Origin: RGIG5612 sp963599255
GTDB lineage: Bacteria > Bacillota > Clostridia > Lachnospirales > Lachnospiraceae
Length of the DNA: 14,955 bases
Direction: 5' to 3'
NCBI GenBank assembly: GCA_963599255.1
Contig: CAVBWS010000051.1
Location: forward strand, 1-14,955
Under the pieces are notes generated by a model. That model saw only the letters and a list, made by a program, of their open reading frames with translations, was not told the DNA's origin and searched no databases. Shown here piece after piece: positions 7,215-14,906 of this stretch; position 1 is the stretch's first letter; each line of letters opens with the position of its first letter. The position numbers and the translations under genes are program-made.

Positions 7215-8432
7215 CTATAATTCTACTCCGTATGCCTTAAGCATCTCTCTTGCGCTGTCAAGGGAATCTACGCCATGCATATTTTTGATAGGTGCAAATT
7301 CTGATTTTCTGTCTACCTCAAAGGCCAGACATCCGTCCATCATTTCGATCATATCCAGCACCAGGTTCTCATATTTATTGCCATTTGGCTCCTCTGGCTT
7401 AATATATGTACCATTCTCGTCCATATAAGGTATCTTCTTCTTGGCAATATGAAGCGGAAGCTTATTATCAACAATACGCTTAAGTGCAGGGACATAGAAC
7501 AGATAATTAAGTATAACGCCGCTGCCGTATGCAAGATTGCCGGCATCATCCTTTTGATATCTCATTTCATCTGTAAGGTCATAATATTCAACAATTGACG
7601 GATGACCGTCTCTGTAGCACATAACACCTACATTTTCCTCCGGATATGCTTTGGATATTACCTTGGATCCCACCTCGCAGCCGGATTCCAGTGTTGCACC
7701 GAGAAATACCGGATCCATCATTTTCTGCAGCACATTATCTACAGCAAATATATTGATCCACTCTATTCCCAGCTTATCTAACAGCTCCTCATATCCTGCA
7801 TTTTTAAGTGATGAATACCAGCCGCCGTTGCCATTTGGTGACAAAGCCATATGATATTTTGATTCCATATATATCTTGCCGTTAAAATCAGTTGACGGTG
7901 CCATATCCTGAACAAAGAAATAAATATGATCCTTATCATATCCGAAATAGTTATGCTCATTCAGGAAAGCTCTTGTCTCCTTATCATTTTTATCAGATGT
8001 CATAATAAAGAGGTAAATCCAGCATCCTGCCTTCTTAACCACTTCCATCAGATTATTGATAAGACATTCGAATATATATAAATCTCTGGTAATTCCGATG
8101 TTAAATGAACCCTTAGGGCCGCTGATACCAAGTCTTGTTCCCTGTCCGCCTGCCAGAAGAAGAGCCGCAGCCTTGCCGGCACGTATACATTCTAGTCCCT
8201 TTTCTTCTAGTCTGGCTCTGTCAGCCTCAATCTCTGAGATCTTCATCGCATCCATAGGCGATATATTACCTTCGCTGACATCAGCAGTCTTGCCGAATAT
8301 TGCGTTAAAATCTGTCCTGTCTATCTCATCTAGCAAAAGATTCTTCTGCTCATCTGTTAATTCATCGTAGTATTGCAGAATCTGCATTTGATCATATTTT
8401 TTTAGTTTCTGTGCTGCCTGTTCGTAATTCAT
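7215..8432 (-). CDS. UDP-sugar pyrophosphorylase of the eukaryotic UAP1 type (UDPGP family)
   Basis: The predicted reaction is UTP plus a sugar 1-phosphate giving a UDP-sugar and pyrophosphate, supplying precursors for wall or surface glycans. The substrate is most likely GlcNAc- or GalNAc-1-P, but glucose-1-P cannot be excluded. The 405-residue protein has the family nucleotide-binding loop LLLAGGQGTRLG (91-102) followed by PKGSF (106-110, catalytic-type lysine). It also has SPNGNGG (198-204) for the uracil/sugar pocket, VDNV (231-234) and KAYPEENVGV (261-270). A helical N-terminus of about 70 residues precedes the Rossmann-like core. This is not GlmU, the usual bacterial enzyme: no left-handed beta-helix acetyltransferase repeats are present. 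The ATG at 8430-8432 follows a strong GGGGGAGGAC ribosome binding site. It heads the operon with argS and is divergent from the helicase gene. Confidence 0.88.
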   Translation of the reverse strand: MNYEQAAQKLKKYDQMQILQYYDELTDEQKNLLLDEIDRTDFNAIFGKTADVSEGNISPMDAMKISEIEADRARLEEKGLECIRAGKAAALLLAGGQGTRLGISGPKGSFNIGITRDLYIFECLINNLMEVVKKAGCWIYLFIMTSDKNDKETRAFLNEHNYFGYDKDHIYFFVQDMAPSTDFNGKIYMESKYHMALSPNGNGGWYSSLKNAGYEELLDKLGIEWINIFAVDNVLQKMMDPVFLGATLESGCEVGSKVISKAYPEENVGVMCYRDGHPSIVEYYDLTDEMRYQKDDAGNLAYGSGVILNYLFYVPALKRIVDNKLPLHIAKKKIPYMDENGTYIKPEEPNGNKYENLVLDMIEMMDGCLAFEVDRKSEFAPIKNMHGVDSLDSAREMLKAYGVEL

Positions 8433-8465
8433 ATATAAATGTCCTCCCCCTGTTTACAGCATACT

Positions 8466-8494
8466 AATAGAAATTTAACTGGTTCATTCTACAA
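8466..8494 (-). promoter_or_regulatory. Possible promoter for the UAP1-like gene and argS
   Basis: On the minus strand, TTGTAG (8489-8494), a 17-base spacer and TCTATT (8466-8471) give a moderate sigma-A match within the A+T-rich divergent region. The leader would be about 25-30 bases. An alternative -10 (TAGAAT) lies just upstream, so the assignment is uncertain. Confidence 0.3.
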
Positions 8495-8521
8495 CAAAAA
8501 ATTTCTTTTTAAAAGTGCTGC

Positions 8522-8550
8522 TTGATTATTAAGCCTTGATATTTTAAAAT
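8522..8550 (+). promoter_or_regulatory. Probable promoter for the UvrD-like helicase gene
   Basis: TTGATT (8522-8527) and TAAAAT (8545-8550) are separated by exactly 17 bases, a good sigma-A type match. The predicted start near 8557 leaves a leader of about 60 bases. It is divergent from the UAP1-like gene promoter within the same gap of about 190 bases. Confidence 0.55.
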
Positions 8551-8618
8551 TCTGTCCGAACAAATCACTATTTCTGACGGCTGTTTCAGCTCTTTTCATC
8601 GCCTGTATTTGCAAGGTT

Positions 8619-10469
8619 ATGAATTTTAATTCTTCTCAGATAAAGGCCATTAATCATACTGCAGGTCCTATGCTGGTTGTAGCCGGCCCCGGTTCCGGCA
8701 AGACTGCCGTTACGATTAACAGAGTCAGTAACCTGATCAATTGCGGTGTGCCTGCTTCTAAAATACTTACTGTCACATTTACACGTGCCGCAGCAGAGGA
8801 AATGTCTGACAGATTTGCCGGGATATGCCATGGATGCGATCAGCCTGTATTCGGAACATTTCACTCTGTGTTTTTTATGATGTTACGGCATTATAATGCA
8901 TTTTCCCATATCCATATAATTTCAGAAAGAGAAAAACGCGCTTTCATAAAATCGGAGCTTCACAGATATCATTTTGAAACAGATGATGAAGAGCGTGCTA
9001 TTTCTGATATTATCAGCGAGATCAGCCTGATTAAAAACAACATGCTGGATATATCCTCTTATACTGACAGCTGTATTGATGACCATATATTCAGGAGCAT
9101 TTACGCAGCTTATGATTATATGCTCAGAAATTCCGATTGGGTTGATTATGACGACATACTTCTTCATACTTATACCCTCTTGAGCGGTAATCCTGATATT
9201 CTTGATTATTGGCAGCACATATTTCAATTTATCCTGGTTGATGAATTTCAGGATGTTAATGCCGTCCAATATAATATATTAAAGCTTCTGTGCCAGTCCC
9301 ACAGAAATATCTTCGCGGTCGGCGATGACGATCAATGCATCTATAGTTTCAGAGGCTCATCACCCGTCATAATGAAGCAGTTCATGAAGGATTTTCCGGA
9401 TTGTGATACCGTATTTTTGGACGTTAATTACAGATGTGACAAGCAGATACTGCAGCCGGCACTTAACCTGATCGCACATAACGAAAACAGATTAAGTAAG
9501 GAAATCTGTGCCGTGCACAATTGCCGATCTGGCCATGTGTTCTCAATAGCTGAATACTCAGACCAGACTGCACAATATAATGCCATGTCAAAGCAGATAC
9601 TGCGATTACATGATTCCGGTACTAATTTTTCGCAGATTGCCATACTTATAAGAAGTGCCCATGATTCGCCTCTTATCTTAAAACATCTTACTATGTCTGA
9701 TATTCCATTTACGGTCTTAGGTAAGAAGCCATCCAAATACGATCATTTCATTTACAGGGATATCTGTGCTTACCTAAAATGCGCCATGAAAACCGCCGGC
9801 AGAACAGATCTTCTTCGTATAATCAACAGACCCTCAAGATATATTTCAAGACTGGCTGTTCCTGATGCGGATATTCTCACCTGCGGCAGAGCAATGAAAA
9901 ATTATTACATTGCCGATTCAGCTGCCTGCAGGAGAATTGATACATTCTATTCTCAGCTGTCATTTATGGTTCGGCTTCCAGCCAGAGCTGCTGTGGAATA
10001 CATATGTAAGGCCGTCGGATATGAGGGTTTTCTGGCTGAATATGCCGCTGATCAAAATGCAGATCTATCCTCGCTTATGAAGATCCTTAACGAATTAAAA
10101 CAGCTATCCGGCAGCTGCTCATCCATAGAGAATCTTCTTAAATTGATTACCGACACCGGCTCTGAAACTGCACCGTCAGACAATACCGAGGATGCCGTTA
10201 ACGTTATGACTATGCACGCTTCTAAGGGGCTTGAATTCGATACCGTGTTTCTTCCAAATATCAATAAAAATATTATGCCGGTCAGTCGTTGTTCTTCCCG
10301 CGATATGCTTCCTGAAGAGAGGCGTCTCATGTATGTTGCCATGACAAGAGCCAAATGTCATCTTCATATCAGCTTTGTTCGTTCCATCAGGGGCAAACAT
10401 TTTCATCCCTCTGTCTTTATAGACGAAATAACCAACAATCGTGATGATCTCGTCTCATCTTTTGTATAA
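8619..10469 (+). CDS. UvrD/PcrA/Rep-like superfamily 1A DNA helicase, short form
   Basis: This is an ATP-dependent 3'-5' DNA helicase of the UvrD family. Probable roles are repair, replication restart or clearing proteins from DNA. All main SF1 motifs are present in 616 residues: Q-motif region NSSQIKAI (4-11), motif I AGPGSGKT (22-29), motif Ia TFTRAAAEEM (53-62), motif II VDEFQD (207-212), motif III GDDDQCIYSFRG (235-246), motif IV VNYR (269-272), motif V MTMHASKGLEF, and motif VI EERRLMYVAMTRAK (566-579). It lacks the C-terminal tail of about 100 residues found in PcrA/UvrD, which carries a Tudor-like RNA polymerase contact, and ends about 37 residues after motif VI. It is therefore better named UvrD-like than pcrA. 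The ribosome binding site is weak (AAGG only 2 bases before the ATG), but the N-terminus fits the family. It stands alone between divergent genes and the hydrogenase operon. Confidence 0.9.
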   Translation: MNFNSSQIKAINHTAGPMLVVAGPGSGKTAVTINRVSNLINCGVPASKILTVTFTRAAAEEMSDRFAGICHGCDQPVFGTFHSVFFMMLRHYNAFSHIHIISEREKRAFIKSELHRYHFETDDEERAISDIISEISLIKNNMLDISSYTDSCIDDHIFRSIYAAYDYMLRNSDWVDYDDILLHTYTLLSGNPDILDYWQHIFQFILVDEFQDVNAVQYNILKLLCQSHRNIFAVGDDDQCIYSFRGSSPVIMKQFMKDFPDCDTVFLDVNYRCDKQILQPALNLIAHNENRLSKEICAVHNCRSGHVFSIAEYSDQTAQYNAMSKQILRLHDSGTNFSQIAILIRSAHDSPLILKHLTMSDIPFTVLGKKPSKYDHFIYRDICAYLKCAMKTAGRTDLLRIINRPSRYISRLAVPDADILTCGRAMKNYYIADSAACRRIDTFYSQLSFMVRLPARAAVEYICKAVGYEGFLAEYAADQNADLSSLMKILNELKQLSGSCSSIENLLKLITDTGSETAPSDNTEDAVNVMTMHASKGLEFDTVFLPNINKNIMPVSRCSSRDMLPEERRLMYVAMTRAKCHLHISFVRSIRGKHFHPSVFIDEITNNRDDLVSSFV

Positions 10470-10483
10470 AATAAAGAACATTT

Positions 10484-10505
10484 AATAATCTTGTATCAAA
10501 TTATT
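10484..10505. promoter_or_regulatory. Dyad overlapping the -35 box of the hydrogenase operon (operator candidate)
   Basis: AATAAT at 10484-10489, then C, then TTG, forms an inverted repeat with CAAATTATT at 10497-10505, with TAT at the centre. Nine base pairs form with one unpaired base. It covers the proposed -35 hexamer. It is A+T-rich and lacks a following U-run, so it looks more like a protein-binding dyad than a helicase-gene terminator. The regulator is unknown. Confidence 0.35.
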
Positions 10506-10518
10506 CCCGTGTTAAAAT
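10491..10518 (+). promoter_or_regulatory. Probable promoter of the hydCBA operon
   Basis: TTGTAT (10491-10496), a 16-base spacer and TAAAAT (10513-10518) give a reasonable sigma-A promoter between the helicase stop and the first hydrogenase gene. Transcription would start near 10525, giving a short leader of about 20-30 bases. Confidence 0.5.
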
Positions 10519-10533
10519 TGTTAGTACGACAAT
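10517..10533. promoter_or_regulatory. ATTGT-N7-ACAAT dyad at the transcription start (possible redox-regulator site)
   Basis: ATTGT (10517-10521) and ACAAT (10529-10533) are exact inverted arms around 7 bases, placed at or just after the predicted start of the hydrogenase mRNA. A bound protein there would block transcription. The arms resemble half-sites of the NADH-sensing repressor Rex (TTGTTAA-N4-TTAACAA), but the spacing is shorter than in the Rex consensus, so assignment to Rex is speculative. Confidence 0.3.
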
Positions 10534-10554
10534 AAAAAAGGAATGGATGAATTA

Positions 10555-11049
10555 ATGTTAGATAAATCATATTATGAAAAGACCGATGAGATCATCGAGT
10601 CTTATGGTCGAAAAGCCTCTTCTCTCATTCCGATCATGCACGACATACAGGATGAATTTCGTTATCTTCCGGGAGAACTCCTGACCTATGTGGCCCAACA
10701 GATTGGAATTACAGAATCTAAGGCTTTCAGCGTTGCAACATTTTATGAGAATTTTTCCTTTGAACCAAAGGGTAAGTATGTCATAAAGGTCTGCGACGGA
10801 ACTGCTTGTCACGTTCGTAAGTCAACTCCTGTCAGAGAATATCTGCAGCAGGAATTAGGTCTCAGCAATGAACACCACACCACACATGACCTTCTGTTCA
10901 CGGTTGAAACCGTGTCATGCCTTGGTGCCTGCGGTCTCGCCCCTGCACTCATGGTTAATGACAAGGTTTATTCCAAGATGACACCTGAGAAGGCAGAAGA
11001 AATGCTGAACGAACTCAGAAAAGAAGCTGAAGGAGGTGTTGAGGAATGA
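10555..11049 (+). CDS. hydC: NuoE-like [2Fe-2S] subunit of electron-bifurcating [FeFe] hydrogenase (HydC)
   Basis: This is the small thioredoxin-fold iron-sulfur subunit that passes electrons between HydB and HydA in the soluble cytoplasmic HydABC complex. The [2Fe-2S] ligands are C-x4-C in VCDGTACH and C-x3-C in SCLGACGLAP. The N-terminal helical part (SLIPIMHDIQDEFRYLP and ATFYENFSF) is typical of NuoE/HoxE proteins. From the ATG at 10555 the protein has 164 residues. An in-frame ATG at 10543 would add four, but AAAAAAGGA then touches the start codon with no spacer, whereas it lies 12 bases before 10555. Its stop overlaps the hydB start (ATGA), which shows translational coupling. Confidence 0.92.
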   Translation: MLDKSYYEKTDEIIESYGRKASSLIPIMHDIQDEFRYLPGELLTYVAQQIGITESKAFSVATFYENFSFEPKGKYVIKVCDGTACHVRKSTPVREYLQQELGLSNEHHTTHDLLFTVETVSCLGACGLAPALMVNDKVYSKMTPEKAEEMLNELRKEAEGGVEE

Positions 11050-12917
11050 TACTTGATTCAAGATTTCGTCTGGACGAGTACAGAAATGAATGTCAAACTG
11101 CCTCCAAGCTTGAAACAGTACGTATTCTCGTATGCGGAGGTACCGGATGTCTGGCCGGCGGTTCTGCCAAATTATTCGAAAAATTCAAAGAATTATCTGA
11201 AAGACACTTAAATGTCAATGTAGAGATCGGTGAAGAGATCGCTCATGTCGGAGTACATAAGAGCGGCTGCCATGGTTTCTGCGAAATGGGTCCTCTTGTA
11301 AGAATCGAGCCTTATAATTTTCTGTACCTTAAGGTTCAGCTGGATGACTGCGAAGAAATCTATGAAAAGACCGTATTGAACGGCCTTCCTGTGGATCGTC
11401 TGATGTACCATCAAAACGGCAATGTTTATCAGACCCAGGAGGCCATTCCTTTCTATGCCAAGCAGACCCGTGTTGTTCTGGAAAACTGCGGACATATCGA
11501 TGCGGAGCATATTTCCGCTGCTATAGCCGCCGGTGCATACTCAGGATTAGAGAAGGCATTATTCGAGATGACGCAGCAGGATATAATCTCCGTTATCAGT
11601 GATTCCAAGCTCAGAGGCCGCGGCGGCGCCGGATATGTTACAGGCAAGAAATGGAGCCAGGTTGCCTCTCAAAAGGAAACTCAGCGTTATGTTGTCTGCA
11701 ACGGTGATGAGGGTGATCCGGGCGCATTCATGGACAGAAGCGTCATGGAAGGCGATCCGCACCGTATGATAGAAGGTATGATGATCGCGGCTTATGCTGT
11801 AGGCGCGCAGGAAGGATATATCTACGTTCGTGCAGAGTATCCTCTTGCAGTTGAACGTCTCAAAACCGCTATTAAGCAGGCCGAAGAAGTGGGACTTCTC
11901 GGAGAGAATATCCTCGGAACCGGATTTAATTTCAAGCTTCACATCAACAGAGGTGCCGGCGCATTCGTATGCGGCGAGGGTTCCGCTCTGACAGCATCTA
12001 TTGAAGGCAACCGCGGTATGCCTAGAGTTAAACCGCCGAGAACTGTTGAACAGGGTCTCTGGGGCAAACCAACTGTGCTCAACAATGTTGAAACATTTGC
12101 CAATGTTCCGATGATCATACTTAAGGGTGCTGATTGGTACCGCAGCATGGGCACTGAAGGCTCTCCGGGAACCAAGGCATTTGCCCTTACCGGAAATGTA
12201 TGCAATACAGGTCTTATAGAGGTACCTATGGGTACTACTCTTCGTGAGATCGTATTCGATATAGGCGGAGGCATCAAGGATGGCGGTACCTTCAAAGCCG
12301 TTCAGACTGGCGGCCCTTCCGGCGGATGTCTGACCAGTGAACACCTTGATGAACCACTTGATTTTGAATCAATTAAGAAATTCGGATCTATTATCGGCTC
12401 AGGCGGCCTCGTTGTTATGGACAACAACACATGTATGGTGGAGGTAGCCCGTTTCTTCATGAGTTTTACTCAGCGTGAATCCTGCGGCAAATGCGTTCCT
12501 TGCCGTGAGGGCACGAAGCGAATGCTGGAGATCCTCGAAAAAATCGTTGCCGGCAATGGCGTTGACGACGATCTGTACATGCTTGAGGAAATCGGCAATA
12601 TGATCAAGAGCATGGCATTATGCGGCCTCGGCAAGAGCGCACCGCTTCCTGTTCTCAGCACTCTCAGGTATTTCAGGGATGAATATGAAGAACATATTCA
12701 TGAACATAAGTGCCGTGCTAAAGTCTGCTCAGCAATGCGTAAATTCATCATCAATCCTGAATTTTGTAAGGGCTGCGGCAAATGTGTACGTAACTGTCCG
12801 GTTGGTGCTATCAGCGGCGCTGTAAGACAGCCTCATCATATCAATACAGAACTGTGTATTAAGTGCGAATGCTGTCTGCGCGATTGTAACTTTAATGCAG
12901 TTTATGTTGAAGCTTAA
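11046..12917 (+). CDS. hydB: NuoF-like flavin subunit of electron-bifurcating [FeFe] hydrogenase (HydB)
   Basis: HydB binds NAD(H) and FMN and is the proposed bifurcation site linking NADH, ferredoxin and HydA. The 623 residues show, in order: a thioredoxin-like [2Fe-2S] domain (C30, C35, C75, C79); the NuoF core with RGRGGAG (190-196) and CNGDEGDPGAFMDRS (218-232) for FMN/NADH; the SLBB region; the [4Fe-4S] set C480, C483, C486 and C526; and a C-terminal two-cluster ferredoxin domain (C574/C577/C580/C584 and C604/C607/C610/C614). The second cluster has an additional cysteine, C609, and Asn instead of Pro after the last ligand. The HEHKC-x4-C segment (552-561) could bind metal. Translation couples to hydC through the 4-base ATGA overlap, with AAGGAGGTG (11030-11038) as ribosome binding site. 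Confidence 0.96.
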   Translation: MILDSRFRLDEYRNECQTASKLETVRILVCGGTGCLAGGSAKLFEKFKELSERHLNVNVEIGEEIAHVGVHKSGCHGFCEMGPLVRIEPYNFLYLKVQLDDCEEIYEKTVLNGLPVDRLMYHQNGNVYQTQEAIPFYAKQTRVVLENCGHIDAEHISAAIAAGAYSGLEKALFEMTQQDIISVISDSKLRGRGGAGYVTGKKWSQVASQKETQRYVVCNGDEGDPGAFMDRSVMEGDPHRMIEGMMIAAYAVGAQEGYIYVRAEYPLAVERLKTAIKQAEEVGLLGENILGTGFNFKLHINRGAGAFVCGEGSALTASIEGNRGMPRVKPPRTVEQGLWGKPTVLNNVETFANVPMIILKGADWYRSMGTEGSPGTKAFALTGNVCNTGLIEVPMGTTLREIVFDIGGGIKDGGTFKAVQTGGPSGGCLTSEHLDEPLDFESIKKFGSIIGSGGLVVMDNNTCMVEVARFFMSFTQRESCGKCVPCREGTKRMLEILEKIVAGNGVDDDLYMLEEIGNMIKSMALCGLGKSAPLPVLSTLRYFRDEYEEHIHEHKCRAKVCSAMRKFIINPEFCKGCGKCVRNCPVGAISGAVRQPHHINTELCIKCECCLRDCNFNAVYVEA

Positions 12918-12932
12918 GAAAGGAGATCTGAA

Positions 12933-14657
12933 ATGGGAATCGTTACTATAGATGGAATTGAAGTTGAATTCACCAATGAACGCAATCTCCTTACTATCAT
13001 CAAGAAGGCAGGAATTGATATTCCTACATTATGCTACATTGATGAGCTGTCAACATTCGGAGATTGCAGATTATGTACAGTAGAAGATGATAAGGGAAGA
13101 TTATTTGCCTCCTGCTCTGAAGAGCCGAAAGACGGAATGGTAATCTATACCAATACAAGAAGACTCAGAAAATACAGAAAACTTATTATAGAGCTCATGC
13201 TTGCAGCGCACTGCCAGGAGTGCAATACCTGCGCTAAAAACGGTGACTGCAGGCTGCAGAAGATGGCCAGCAGATATGGTATCCTTCATGTTCGTTTCGA
13301 TGATTACAGGGACAAACTGCCGCAGGATCACAGCTCACCGTCTATCATAAGAGATCCTAATAAATGTATTCTCTGCGGCAACTGTGTGCGAGTATGCGAG
13401 GAGCTGCAGGGTGTAGGTGCCCTTAATTTTGCTCACAGAGGTTCAAGCGCAAGAGTTGCTCCTGCATTTGGACGAAGGATCGCAGATACCGACTGTGTAA
13501 ACTGCGGTCAGTGCCGCGTTTATTGTCCGACCGGTGCCATATCCATTCATCATCACAGAACATGGGTTTGGGATGCACTGGAAAATCCTAATGTACGTGT
13601 TGTTGCTCAGGTTGCACCGGCGGTTCGTGTAGCGCTCGGTGATGCATTCGGAATAGAAGTCGGTGAAAATGTAATGGGCATGATCGTTAATGTGCTCCAC
13701 CGCATGGGATTTGACGAAGTATATGATACGACATACGGCGCTGACCTTACCGTTATCGAGGAAAGCAAGGAGTTTCTTGAAAGAATCGAGTCCGGTGAGA
13801 ACCTGCCGTTATTCACCTCCTGCTGCCCTGCATGGGTTAAGTTCGTAGGTGAACAGTATCCGGAATTCATCGATAATGTATCTACATGCCGTTCACCTCA
13901 GGGTATGCTATCAGCCGCAGTTAAGGAATATTTCAGAGAGCCTAAGAACAATCCTGAGGGCAAGCGCACTGTCATGGTTTCTATCATGCCATGTACAGCC
14001 AAAAAGATGGAAAAAGAACGTGCCAACAGTTATACCCACGGCGAGCGTGATACCGATTATGTAATTACAACAACTGAACTCATTGAGATGATTACGACCA
14101 CAGGTATTGATTTCAAAAATCTGGATCCTGAAGCACCTGACATTCCATTTGGATACGGCTCCGGTGCCGGTGTTATCTTCGGCGTATCCGGCGGTGTTAC
14201 GGAAGCCGTACTCCGTAATCTTGCAGACGGACACAGCAAGGAAATGCTCCATAGCATTGTTAAAAGCGGCGTTCGTGAGGACAGCTTTATAAGAGAGTTC
14301 TCGGTGGATTATAATGGTATTGAGGTTAAAGTATGTGTTGTCAGCGGCCTTGCCAATGCCAGAAAAGTTCTTGATGCGGTTAAGAGCGGTGAAAAGCATT
14401 ACCACCTCATTGAAGTTATGGCCTGCCGCGGCGGCTGCATAATGGGAGGCGGTCAGCCGATTAAGATCGGCAAATCCTTCGCAGATATGAGGACTAAGGG
14501 AATATACAGAGCTGACAAGACAGCATCCCTTAAGAAATGTTCGGAAAATCCTATGGTTCTGTCCCTTTATGACGGATTCCTTAAGGGTAAGGAACATGAA
14601 CTGCTTCATAATCCGATGTTCTGCACAAAACATATCGAAAGGGATATTTCGGGCTGA
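12933..14657 (+). CDS. hydA: [FeFe] hydrogenase catalytic subunit, group A, M3-type (HydA)
   Basis: HydA catalyses reversible H2 production at the H-cluster. The 574 residues match the clostridial CpI layout: plant-type [2Fe-2S] domain (C34, C45, C48, C61); the His-ligated [4Fe-4S] site H93-x3-C97-x2-C100-x5-C106; two ferredoxin clusters (C145/C148/C151/C155 and C188/C191/C194/C198); then the H-cluster motifs TSCCPAW (295-301, proton-relay C297 and ligand C298), MPCTAKKME (352-360, C353) and EVMACRGGCIMGGGQP (494-509, C498 and C502). All ligands are intact. The carboxylates E277 and E280 match the CpI proton path, so the enzyme should be active. It begins 15 bases after hydB with AAAGGAGAT as ribosome binding site. 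Company with hydC and hydB points to the bifurcating group A3. The HydE, HydF and HydG maturases are not in the window. No clear terminator follows. Confidence 0.97.
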   Translation: MGIVTIDGIEVEFTNERNLLTIIKKAGIDIPTLCYIDELSTFGDCRLCTVEDDKGRLFASCSEEPKDGMVIYTNTRRLRKYRKLIIELMLAAHCQECNTCAKNGDCRLQKMASRYGILHVRFDDYRDKLPQDHSSPSIIRDPNKCILCGNCVRVCEELQGVGALNFAHRGSSARVAPAFGRRIADTDCVNCGQCRVYCPTGAISIHHHRTWVWDALENPNVRVVAQVAPAVRVALGDAFGIEVGENVMGMIVNVLHRMGFDEVYDTTYGADLTVIEESKEFLERIESGENLPLFTSCCPAWVKFVGEQYPEFIDNVSTCRSPQGMLSAAVKEYFREPKNNPEGKRTVMVSIMPCTAKKMEKERANSYTHGERDTDYVITTTELIEMITTTGIDFKNLDPEAPDIPFGYGSGAGVIFGVSGGVTEAVLRNLADGHSKEMLHSIVKSGVREDSFIREFSVDYNGIEVKVCVVSGLANARKVLDAVKSGEKHYHLIEVMACRGGCIMGGGQPIKIGKSFADMRTKGIYRADKTASLKKCSENPMVLSLYDGFLKGKEHELLHNPMFCTKHIERDISG

Positions 14658-14698
14658 AACATAAGCGAACATGTCTCGCAGTAAATATTGCACATAAT

Positions 14699-14746
14699 GA
14701 AGGCTCAGCAGCAATCTCATTACCCTCGAGATACTGCCGAGCCTTC
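14699..14746 (-). repeat. Long imperfect hairpin downstream of hydA
   Basis: GAAGGCTC (14699-14706) pairs with GAGCCTTC (14739-14746). Inside it follow GCAG/CTGC and TCTC/GAGA around a 9-base loop (14719-14727). In minus-strand RNA this makes about 19 pairs, with two G-U wobbles and one bulged base. On the plus strand the two wobbles are A-C mismatches. No U-run follows on either strand. Confidence 0.65.
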
Positions 14747-14766
14747 TGTAAGATCTCATCGTGTTC

Positions 14767-14803
14767 CGTGGACCTCGGTACACTTTGACCAAGATTATCC
14801 ACG
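14767..14803 (-). repeat. Second hairpin of the 3' structured region
   Basis: CGTGGA (14767-14772) pairs with TCCACG (14798-14803). After a 1x4 internal loop, CTCGGT (14774-14779) pairs with ACCAAG (14788-14793) around an 8-base loop. One pair is G-U on the minus strand and a C-A mismatch on the plus strand. Confidence 0.5.
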
Positions 14804-14874
14804 CATAAAAGCGGCGCATATACCAAAATTGAGCTTGTGCCCGTGCCGGGACGGCGCAGTCCACTGCTAAACGG

Positions 14875-14906
14875 GGATTGCTGCGCACTTAGTGCTCTCA
14901 CAATCC
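14875..14906. repeat. Two-tier hairpin with 6-bp and 4-bp stems
   Basis: GGATTG (14875-14880) and CAATCC (14901-14906) are exact reverse complements. Inside, GCAC (14885-14888) pairs with GTGC (14892-14895) across a TTA loop, with a 4x5 internal loop between the stems. It directly abuts the next hairpin. Confidence 0.5.

Noticed and set aside
10517..10533. Firm assignment as a Rex operator
   Set aside because: Arm spacing is 7 bases instead of the 10 between TTGT and ACAA in the clostridial Rex consensus. Kept only as a dyad.
11559..12344. 261-codon minus-strand frame antisense to hydB
   Set aside because: It is a shadow of the NuoF core on the opposite strand, with no ribosome binding site and no family features.
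13911..14888. 325-codon minus-strand frame antisense to hydA
   Set aside because: Most of it is the complement of the catalytic domain of a clearly real HydA. The protein has no recognisable motifs.
14581..14901. Minus-strand reading frame of about 106 codons with a stretch (ILQKARQYLEGNE...EPSL) faintly like an AraC-type DNA-binding domain
   Set aside because: It starts with GTG without a ribosome binding site. Its 3' quarter is antisense to the conserved hydA end, and the similar part lies inside a long hairpin. The likeness is short and probably chance.
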